In this document: piece by piece, positions 45,706 to 52,513 of the stretch
Layout: each line of letters starts with the position of its first letter
How positions within the stretch are numbered: position 1 is the stretch's first letter
Assembly: GCF_020740535.1 (NCBI RefSeq)
Contig: NZ_CP082362.1
Span: 6,197,501 to 6,261,500, forward strand
Reading direction: 5' to 3'
Origin: Streptomyces profundus
GTDB lineage: Bacteria > Actinomycetota > Actinomycetes > Streptomycetales > Streptomycetaceae
Length of the DNA: 64,000 nucleotides
Made by a program: the position numbers and the translations under genes
Notes under the pieces: model-generated
Database searches by the model: none
Seen by the model: the letters and a program-made list of their open reading frames with translations, nothing else
Told to the model about the DNA's origin: nothing

Positions 45706-46968
45706 TCAGAGCAGCGTCACGCGCGCGCCGGCCGTCTTGCCCCTGGTGTCCAGCAACGCGCAGGGCGCCTGGACGAGTTGATGGGCCGGATAGGCGGAGT
45801 GGTCCTGGAGCAGAATGGCCAGATCGGCCCGGGCGAGCGCCTCGGTCAGCTCTGTCTCCCTGGGCACGGGCACCCCGTCGGAGTCGAACTCGGCGACCAG
45901 CGGGTCGTGATAGGCCACCTCGGCGCCGGCCTGCCGCAGTATCCGCGCGACGGGGAAGGCGGGCGACTCCCTGACATCGGCCACGTCGGGCTTGTAGGAG
46001 ACGCCCAGCAGCAGCACCCGGGAGCCGGCCAACGTCCGGCCCGTCCCGCGCAGCACGTCGGCCGCCCGCTCCACCACGCGTTCCGGCATCGCGGATATCA
46101 CCCGGCGCGCGGCGGCCAGCAGTTGGAAGGTGAACCCGTCCTCGGCGGCCCGCGCGTCGAGGTAGTGCGGATCGACCGGCACGCAGTGCCCGCCGACCCC
46201 GGGGCCTGGCTGGAACGCCGCGTACCCGAACGGCTTGGTGCCCGCGCAGTGCAGCACGTCCCAGACGTCGATTTCCGCCTTCTCGCAGTAGCGGGCCACC
46301 TCGTTCACCAACGCGATATTCACATACCGATAGGTGTTCTCCAGGAGTTTCGCCATTTCCGCTTCTCTGGTGCCGACGGACAACACCAGACGATCGACGA
46401 GGCGTTGATAGAAGGCTGTGGCGTGTTTCAGGCAGAGCGGAGTGAAACCACTCACGATTTTGGGAGTGTTGTGAAGACGGTAGACCGTGTTGCCCGGGTC
46501 GATGCGCTCGGGGGAGTAGGCAAGGTGGAAATCCTCGCCCGCGCGCAGCCCGCTCTCCCTTTCGAGGATTTCACGCAACAGCGTGTCGGTGGTGCCCGGA
46601 TGGCTCGTCGATTCGAGCACCACCAGGGTGCCGGGCCGCAGCGCGGCGCCGACGGCGTGCCCCGCGGCCCGCAGGGCGGAGAGGTCGGGCCGGCCGAGGT
46701 GGTCGAGGCCGGTGGGCACGCAGATGACGACCGTGTCGCACCGCCCGAGCGCCGAACCGTCGACCGTGGCCGTGAAGCCGCGCTCCCGCATGGCGGCCAC
46801 GGCCGCTGACGGCACGTCCCCGACATGGGAGCGGCCCGCGTTGAGGCCGGCCACCACCTCGGGAGAGACGTCGTACCCCACGGTCCCGATGCCGACCTCG
46901 CACGCCCGCCTGGCCAGCGGCAGGCCCACATAGCCAAGGCCAACCACCGCCAGCGTCTCCCTGGTCAC
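45706..46968 (-). CDS. Nucleotide-sugar 6-dehydrogenase (UDP-ManNAc/GlcNAc/glucose dehydrogenase family)
   Basis: The 420-residue protein has all three domains of the NDP-sugar dehydrogenase family: the NAD-binding start VVGLGYVGLPLARRA, the middle region LENTYRYVNIALVNEVARYC, the catalytic cysteine in GPGVGGHCVPVDPHYLDARA, and the C-terminal GVSYKPDVADVRESPA. It oxidises C6 of a UDP-sugar to a uronate. WbpA/WecC-type enzymes are the closest in feature, but the sugar is uncertain. GTG start at 46968. It could provide a uronic acid to the adjacent aminotransferases and Gfo/Idh/MocA enzyme. Confidence 0.92.
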   Translation of the reverse strand: MTRETLAVVGLGYVGLPLARRACEVGIGTVGYDVSPEVVAGLNAGRSHVGDVPSAAVAAMRERGFTATVDGSALGRCDTVVICVPTGLDHLGRPDLSALRAAGHAVGAALRPGTLVVLESTSHPGTTDTLLREILERESGLRAGEDFHLAYSPERIDPGNTVYRLHNTPKIVSGFTPLCLKHATAFYQRLVDRLVLSVGTREAEMAKLLENTYRYVNIALVNEVARYCEKAEIDVWDVLHCAGTKPFGYAAFQPGPGVGGHCVPVDPHYLDARAAEDGFTFQLLAAARRVISAMPERVVERAADVLRGTGRTLAGSRVLLLGVSYKPDVADVRESPAFPVARILRQAGAEVAYHDPLVAEFDSDGVPVPRETELTEALARADLAILLQDHSAYPAHQLVQAPCALLDTRGKTAGARVTLL

Positions 46969-47005
46969 CCCGGTGCACTTCCTCTCCGTCGAGCCGGTCG
47001 ATCGA

Positions 47006-47305
47006 TCAGGCGGAGAAGCTGCCGGTGCCGGGGGCCACGTGCGAGCCGTAGCCGGGCTCGACGGTCAGGCTCGGGGTCAGGCAGAACGGGTCGCCGTAGC
47101 CCCGGACGGGCGCGTCGGTGTTGTTGGTCAGCACATGCGCGTCCAGCGGGAGCTTCTGACAGCCCGCCGGGTCCTGGTACGTGGTGACCGGGGAGAGTTC
47201 GGTGCTGAAGACCGAGACCTCACCGGTGGCGGCATGGGCGGGAAGCGTGAAAACGGCCGCGGAGAGACAGAGAGCACCCGTAACCGAAAAGAGAGTCGAA
47301 CGCAC
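47006..47305 (-). CDS. Small secreted protein of unknown function
   Basis: The 99-residue protein has a clear signal peptide (MRSTLFSVTGALCLSAAVFT, cleavage near HAA-TG). The mature part of about 70 residues has two cysteines (near 49 and 75) that could form a disulfide. No enzymatic motif is seen. The GTG at 47305 follows AGGAG at a suitable distance. It ends 37 bp after the nucleotide-sugar dehydrogenase start and runs toward it on the same strand, so the two may be co-transcribed. Family not recognised. Confidence 0.65.
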   Translation of the reverse strand: MRSTLFSVTGALCLSAAVFTLPAHAATGEVSVFSTELSPVTTYQDPAGCQKLPLDAHVLTNNTDAPVRGYGDPFCLTPSLTVEPGYGSHVAPGTGSFSA

Positions 47306-47628
47306 AGATCAGCTCCTGCTGCGAAATGAATGGCTAACGGGATTATTTCTGATCCGGGGCGGCGTTCTCGACGATCCGGGGGAAAAGAGCCCACACGGGC
47401 GACGGTCGGCACGGATGTACTACCGGCGCGTTCCGCTTCGCCCTCTTCTCCCTTTCCGCGTACGGGAGTTGACGTTTGCTCCGAGTTCCGCGCGGGGTGC
47501 CTTCAGGTGGCCTCGCGCGCCGGCGCGCAATGCTCCCGTTTCGTCACAGTGTGGCCGGTGAATGTGTGCCGGGCGTCCGGGATTGCTAGCCTGCCCCGAG
47601 CGAACAGGTGCACGACACGGGGGACGAG
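47306..47628. other. Divergent promoter region, no gene recognised
   Basis: About 320 bp, locally less GC-rich. TAGCCT at 47587-47592 is a plausible -10 for the gene at 47629, but its -35 is weak. Frames crossing this stretch lack codon bias. Confidence 0.45.
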
Positions 47629-48513
47629 ATGAGCCATATGCAGGGCTATCCGGGGCCGGCGGGCGCGCCGGGGCCACACCATCCGGGGCAGGGGCCAGGG
47701 ACGGCGGACCAGGGGCGGCGCCTCGGCATTCTGGCGCTGGTCGTCGTCGTGCTGGTGGCCCTCTCCTTCGGACTGGCCAAGGCCACCGGGGCGGACGCCA
47801 GGGACAACGGCGCCTCCGGCGGCCAGATGCCCGACATGGGGGGCATGGACGACTACGGGGACATCGGGGACTTCGGCGGTGGCGAACTTGACCTCGACGG
47901 GATACCCGACCCGGGGGACTTGGGCGATCCGGACGATCTGGGCCTCGACACCGGCGGCGGCGACCTCGGCGGCTCGGGCGGCACCGGAGGCCAGCCGCCG
48001 ACCGACAACCCCACGCCCGATCCGACCGACCCCACCATGGACCTGTACCAGCAGGTCAGCGCCGGTAACTGCCTGGGAAACTGGATGGTCAACGAGACCG
48101 ACTGGGCCAGCACCAACCCTGAGATGGTCGACTGCTCGGCGGACAACGCCGGGGTCTGGGTCTCCCAGACCAGCGGATCGGTCAGCGACTGCCCCGTCGA
48201 CGCCGGCCGTTCCTACCTCTCCTACAGCTTCAACGGGGAGACCGTGGCGCTCTGCGTCACCCGGCAGTTCGAGATCGGCCAGTGCTTCCTGGGGATGTCG
48301 GACGGCAGCGGCAACCTGATGAGCTGGGTGGACTGCCAGGGCGGCACCGTGCCCTCGCCCTACAGCCAGAAGTTCAACGTGATCGCGGTCTACGCGGCAC
48401 CGTCCAACCCGACGGGCAACGAGTGCTCGTCGGACGCGGGGAACCAGCAGTACTACTGGTGGACGATGGACGGCGACTCGACGCTGCTCTGCGCCGTCAC
48501 CTACAGCGGGTGA
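47629..48513 (+). CDS. Membrane-anchored protein with duplicated Cys-rich domain (LppU/septum-formation-like)
   Basis: The 294-residue protein has a Gly/Pro-rich cytoplasmic N-terminus, one membrane helix (LGILALVVVVLVALSFGLA) and a long Gly/Asp-rich linker outside (residues about 60-135). The extracellular part is two similar Cys-rich units, SAGNCLGNWMVNETDW onward and IGQCFLGMSDGSGNLMSWVD onward. Each has the pattern G-x-C, D-C, a spaced C and then L-C. This recalls LppU/SCO3897 or septum-formation proteins of actinobacteria. Eight or so cysteines suggest disulfides. Start ATG at 47629 follows GGGGGACGAG. Function unknown. Confidence 0.7.
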   Translation: MSHMQGYPGPAGAPGPHHPGQGPGTADQGRRLGILALVVVVLVALSFGLAKATGADARDNGASGGQMPDMGGMDDYGDIGDFGGGELDLDGIPDPGDLGDPDDLGLDTGGGDLGGSGGTGGQPPTDNPTPDPTDPTMDLYQQVSAGNCLGNWMVNETDWASTNPEMVDCSADNAGVWVSQTSGSVSDCPVDAGRSYLSYSFNGETVALCVTRQFEIGQCFLGMSDGSGNLMSWVDCQGGTVPSPYSQKFNVIAVYAAPSNPTGNECSSDAGNQQYYWWTMDGDSTLLCAVTYSG

Positions 48514-48589
48514 GCGGGATGGGCCCGGCCCACGCGGACACGCCGTCGGCACAGGACCGGCCGTCGGCACAGGATCAATGGGGGAAAGC

Positions 48590-49300
48590 ATGAGTCAGCC
48601 CTGGCAACAACCACAACCACCGGGACCGCCCGGCCAGCCCTCGGGCCCCGGCTACGGCTATCCGCAGCAACCCCAGGCTCCACAGCCCGGCTACGGCTAC
48701 CCGCAGGCGCCGCAGGCACCACAGCCTGGGTACGGCTACCCGCAGGGCCCGCCGGGCCCCGGGATGCCGGGCCCGCCCTTCCCGCCGCCGCCCCCGAAGC
48801 GCGGCAACGCGGGCGGGGCCGTCGCCCTGGTCATCGGCCTCACCGTGGTGCTCCTCTTCGTCTACGGGTTCGTCACCGGCATGGTGGTGGACCTGGAAGA
48901 CCTGATCAGGGAGGCCATGGAGAACGGCGACCCGGAGATCGACGTCGCCCAACTCACCTGGCTGGCGCCGCTGATCGGCGCGCTGATCGGCCTGCCGGCG
49001 GCGAAGCTGGCCCCCGGACAGGTGGGGGTCTACTGGGTCGCGGCCGTGGGCGCCCTGGTGGCCATGCTGCTCGGTGAGACCTTCGCCTCGGCCGTCCTGG
49101 CCTCGGAGGCGACGGACGGCGCCAAGAGCGCCTTCGAGTTCTTCTTCGAGGACTTCTCCGACATCTTCGAGAGCTGGACGGAGAACAGCAACGGCTTCAC
49201 CTGGCCGCTGATGGCGCTCGCCCCGGCCACCGCGGCCTTCACCGGCTACTTCGTCGGCGGCACCAACAAGCCCCAGGCCCCGCCCGGCGCCTGGCGGTAG
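48590..49300 (+). CDS. Proline-rich integral membrane protein
   Basis: The 236-residue protein has a cytoplasmic proline/glutamine/tyrosine-rich N-terminus with two and a half copies of a 13-residue repeat GYGYPQxPQAPQP. Then come four hydrophobic segments (AVALVIGLTVVLLFVYGF, LTWLAPLIGALIGLPAA, GVYWVAAVGALVAMLLGE and WPLMALAPATAAFTGYFV). Between helices lies an acidic segment FEFFFEDFSDIFESW. It follows the LppU-like gene by 76 bp and may share its transcript. Function not recognised. Confidence 0.7.
   Translation: MSQPWQQPQPPGPPGQPSGPGYGYPQQPQAPQPGYGYPQAPQAPQPGYGYPQGPPGPGMPGPPFPPPPPKRGNAGGAVALVIGLTVVLLFVYGFVTGMVVDLEDLIREAMENGDPEIDVAQLTWLAPLIGALIGLPAAKLAPGQVGVYWVAAVGALVAMLLGETFASAVLASEATDGAKSAFEFFFEDFSDIFESWTENSNGFTWPLMALAPATAAFTGYFVGGTNKPQAPPGAWR
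48650..48745 (+). repeat. 39-bp tandem repeat inside the proline-rich gene
   Basis: Units start at 48650, 48689 and 48728, the third being partial, and keep the reading frame (13 codons each). They code for the GYGYPQ-containing repeat and may vary in number between strains. Confidence 0.7.
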
Positions 49301-49310
49301 GCCGCGCACC

Positions 49311-52151
49311 TCAGGCGAACGTGACGGCGTCGGGCGGAAAGTGCCCGGCGCCGTCGACGTTTCCACCGCCCGTCACATGGATCCTGAGATCCGGCAGGTC
49401 ACGCAGCGGCCGGAGGTCCACGAGCACGCCCGGATGGGTGACGATCACCAGCCGGCTGAGCCGGGGGAAGGCGACGCGCACCGCCCCCAGGTCGACGGTC
49501 AGGCGCGTGTTGAGCGTCAACCGGGTGACCTGCGGCAGCTCCGGGCGCTCGGCCAGCAGTCCGATGGCCTCGCTGCCCTGGAGCCGGAGATGACGGAGCG
49601 CCGGCAGCTCGGCCAGCTCCTGGATCGCGGTGACCGTGGTGCCCAGCGTGACGCGGCCCAACGTGGGCCACCGGCCGATGCCGGCGAGTGAGACACCGCG
49701 CCCGATGCCCCGGTGCAGGGCCAGCTCGGTCAACGGAGCCTCGATCGCCAGGCTGCCGATCCTGGCCCCCGCCAGCGAGGTGTGGAGCGCCAACTCCCGC
49801 AGGGTGCCCACCCGGGCCAGCCCGGCGGGAGCGCGCGACGCGCAGGAGACCAGCGTCAACGAGCGGATCGCGCTGTCGGCCAGCGGGCTCAGGTCCTCCA
49901 CCGCCGGGCAGCGGCGGAGGTTGAGCGAGTCCAGCCTCGGCAGCCGGCTCACCCAGTTCAGCGAGCGCAGCGTGTCGTTGTCCAGGATGTCCAGCCGGAC
50001 GAGATGGTCAGGGGTCAGCGCGGCGATCAGCGCCGAGGCGGAGAAGTCGCCCCTCAGGGTGATGCCGGCGATCCGCGACAACTGGCGCAGCACGGCCAGC
50101 TGTTCCGGCGTGGAGACCAGCACGTGGTCAAGCGCCGGCAGATGGGCCAGCACCTCCCTGGCGTAGTCCCCGGGGTCGAACTGGTCCCAGGCGTCCTGGA
50201 GTTCCCTGCGCACCTGCCAGCGCTCGTCCGTGCGGAACCGCTTCATCAGCGGCAGCGCCGCGTCACCGCCGATCAGCCCGGCGGCGTGCACCACCGCCTC
50301 AGCCTCGTTGAGCTGTAGCCCTCCGGGGCCGGGCAGCAGATCGAGGATCAGCGGCCCCACCTCGGCCAACTCCCTTGCCCGCTCCCTGTCCTGCGGCGGC
50401 AGAAGCCGCGCCGCGTGCCGTTCGACCGTGGATCGGACGTGCGGGGAGACCTCCTCGGCGTGGGTCAGACAGGCCGCGGCCAGCAGCTGGAGGCGGGTGC
50501 GGTGGGCCCGCTCCTCGATGCCGCGTTCGATCAGGCCGAGCAGCAGCGTGGCGCACTCGTCGGGGCGGGCCTGGGCCACCGCCATCCGCAGCACGTCCTC
50601 CCACTGCGGATCGTGACCGTGGCCGACCAACAGCGGCAGGTCCATGCCCTGAAGCGCGGCCCTGGCGCCCAGATAGTCCTGGAAGGTGCGGTGCACGAAG
50701 TCGACCGCATCGGTGGCGGGCGCGCGCAACAGGCCGCTGCGGGCCAGCAGATGCTCCAGGATCTGCTCGGCCGACCCCTGCTCGGCGACCTTGGGCATCG
50801 ATGGCAGGGCGTCCCGGAGCAGGGCCAGCGCGACCGAGCGGTGCAACTCCGTCTGGCCGTTGCGGATCAGCCAGTACGCCAGCCGTTGCAGCAGCTTGAG
50901 GCTGGCGTCCCGGCTGAGCACGATCCCCTCGGGCGCCTGGATATCGCGCTCGCTGTCCCGTCGGACCAGCAACATGGAGAGCGCCGCCTCGTACAACTCC
51001 ATCCGGCTGTCCGGCAGATGGCCACGCCGATCGCGGTGCAGCGCGCACAGCAGGGCGGAGAGCAGCGGCGTGGAGGCGAGCCGGGTGAAGTCCCGCTGGG
51101 CCCGCAACGTGTCGGTCAACTGGTCCCGCAGCTGGCCGAGATGACCCCGCTCGTCCGGATCGTCGGTGCCGGCGATCGCCGCCGCGTGCCAGCGGGCGAC
51201 AAAGACCATGACGTCCCGGACACTCATCGGACGCACCGTCAGCGGGGCGAGGCCGACGTCGGCCAGCCAGCCCTCGGGAACGGCCGAGGGGCGGGTGGTC
51301 ACCGCGACCGACGCGTCCGGATAGGCCGCCAGCAGCTCCCGCAGCCACTCCTCCGTCTCGCCGCGCCGCTCCTGCGGCACCTCGTCCAGACCGTCGATCA
51401 ACACCAACGCGCGGCCAGCGGCCAGCAGTTGGTGGGCCCACCCCTCGGGCTGCCGATCGGCCAGCGGGCAGCCGACCGCCGCCAGAAAGCCGCCTGGCGC
51501 CGGCAGCGGACCGCGACGGACCAGGGTCCGCAGCGGCAGCAGAAACGGCACCCGGTCCCGCAGATGGCGCAGCTCGTCGGGGAGTTCGGCGCGCGCCGAC
51601 GAGACGGTCAGCCACTGCAACAGCGTCGTCTTGCCGCTGCCGGCCAACCCCCTTACCAGCACCCGGTGATGGCCGGCCAGCGCGCGCTCGGCCCGTTCGA
51701 TCCTGGTCTCCGTCGTCGGCGCGCCACGGCTGGCGACCTCCCAGGGCGCCGTCCGCGCCGGCACCGCGAACTCCAGACTCAGATACGCCGTGTCCAGCGG
51801 CCAACGGGCCCGACCACGGTGCGTCAGATCCAGGCCCACCACGGACAACTGCCCGTGCCTGCGCCCCAGATAGGAACGGTAGTCGTCCTCGAACGACGCC
51901 TTCGCCGGGCGGGCGCGCGGCGGCGCGGCCTGGTCGCGCAGGTCCAGCAGCGGCGCCGGATCGGTGCCCAGCGCCTTGGCCAACCTGATCACGGTTGCCT
52001 CGGTGGGCAGATGCGCGCCGTTCAACGCGTGGCTGACCGTGGTGTGGCCCAGACCGGCGCGCAGCTCAAGACCCGACATGCCGAGCCCGCGTTCCAGCTG
52101 GCGCCGCCGCAGCCGTGCCTTCAACTCCGCCAGGGCCTGCTCCGGCGTCAC
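49311..52151 (-). CDS. HTH-NACHT-LRR protein, bacterial NLR-like
   Basis: The protein is about 946 residues. It has an N-terminal XRE-type helix-turn-helix (RRRQLERGLGMSGLELRAGL then TTVSHALNG), a NACHT NTPase with Walker A GLAGSGKTT (about 168-176) and Walker B LVLIDGLDEVP, and a C-terminal leucine-rich-repeat-like array of about 250 residues (LVRLDILDNDTLRSLNWVS, LDSLNLRRCPAVEDLSPLAD). This matches antiphage bNACHT proteins related to animal NLRs, so defence is a reasonable inference. The GTG at 52151 follows AAAGGTGG; an ATG at 52193 would add 14 residues but has no ribosome site. Confidence 0.88.
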   Translation of the reverse strand: MTPEQALAELKARLRRRQLERGLGMSGLELRAGLGHTTVSHALNGAHLPTEATVIRLAKALGTDPAPLLDLRDQAAPPRARPAKASFEDDYRSYLGRRHGQLSVVGLDLTHRGRARWPLDTAYLSLEFAVPARTAPWEVASRGAPTTETRIERAERALAGHHRVLVRGLAGSGKTTLLQWLTVSSARAELPDELRHLRDRVPFLLPLRTLVRRGPLPAPGGFLAAVGCPLADRQPEGWAHQLLAAGRALVLIDGLDEVPQERRGETEEWLRELLAAYPDASVAVTTRPSAVPEGWLADVGLAPLTVRPMSVRDVMVFVARWHAAAIAGTDDPDERGHLGQLRDQLTDTLRAQRDFTRLASTPLLSALLCALHRDRRGHLPDSRMELYEAALSMLLVRRDSERDIQAPEGIVLSRDASLKLLQRLAYWLIRNGQTELHRSVALALLRDALPSMPKVAEQGSAEQILEHLLARSGLLRAPATDAVDFVHRTFQDYLGARAALQGMDLPLLVGHGHDPQWEDVLRMAVAQARPDECATLLLGLIERGIEERAHRTRLQLLAAACLTHAEEVSPHVRSTVERHAARLLPPQDRERARELAEVGPLILDLLPGPGGLQLNEAEAVVHAAGLIGGDAALPLMKRFRTDERWQVRRELQDAWDQFDPGDYAREVLAHLPALDHVLVSTPEQLAVLRQLSRIAGITLRGDFSASALIAALTPDHLVRLDILDNDTLRSLNWVSRLPRLDSLNLRRCPAVEDLSPLADSAIRSLTLVSCASRAPAGLARVGTLRELALHTSLAGARIGSLAIEAPLTELALHRGIGRGVSLAGIGRWPTLGRVTLGTTVTAIQELAELPALRHLRLQGSEAIGLLAERPELPQVTRLTLNTRLTVDLGAVRVAFPRLSRLVIVTHPGVLVDLRPLRDLPDLRIHVTGGGNVDGAGHFPPDAVTFA

Positions 52152-52290
52152 CAAGCCACCTTTCGCCGTGTCGCCGCTCAGGGACCCGTCCATCTTCGTT
52201 CAGCGCGCACGCGAGTGTACGCCGAACACGCCATCTTCCTTGCACAGATGGTCCGTTGACCGTCGTCGCCGCCGGAGGAGAGACCCCGAG

Positions 52291-52500
52291 ATGTCCCCGA
52301 CCACCACCCTCGCCATGCTGCTGCTCGCCCTGCTCGCCATCCTGCCGCTCGCGCTGCTGACCGCCGCCGCCACCGCCGTGCTCGCGCGGTGGGACGGCGC
52401 GAGCTGGCCGGCCGCCGCGCTCCGGGCCGGCCGCGCCTTCGGCGCCGCCCTCACCGTGCTCACGGCCGTCGCGACCCTGGCCGTGACGGTGCTGCGCTGA
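52291..52500 (+). CDS. Small two-helix membrane protein
   Basis: The 69-residue protein starts at the ATG at 52291 behind GGAGGAGAG. It has two hydrophobic helices, LAMLLLALLAILPLALLTAA and a C-terminal AFGAALTVLTAVATLAVTVL, joined by RWDGASWPAA. It is divergent from the NACHT gene and convergent with the PL8 lyase, with a hairpin over both stop codons. A small membrane protein next to an NLR-like gene could be an accessory or effector, but function is unknown. Confidence 0.6.
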   Translation: MSPTTTLAMLLLALLAILPLALLTAAATAVLARWDGASWPAAALRAGRAFGAALTVLTAVATLAVTVLR

Positions 52501-52513
52501 CGCTCAGCGCAGC
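52491..52513. terminator. Hairpin over the stop codons of convergent genes
   Basis: GCTGCGCTGA (52491-52500) pairs perfectly with TCAGCGCAGC (52504-52513) with a 3-nt loop. The stem contains the stop codons of both the small membrane protein and the PL8 lyase. Confidence 0.75.
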
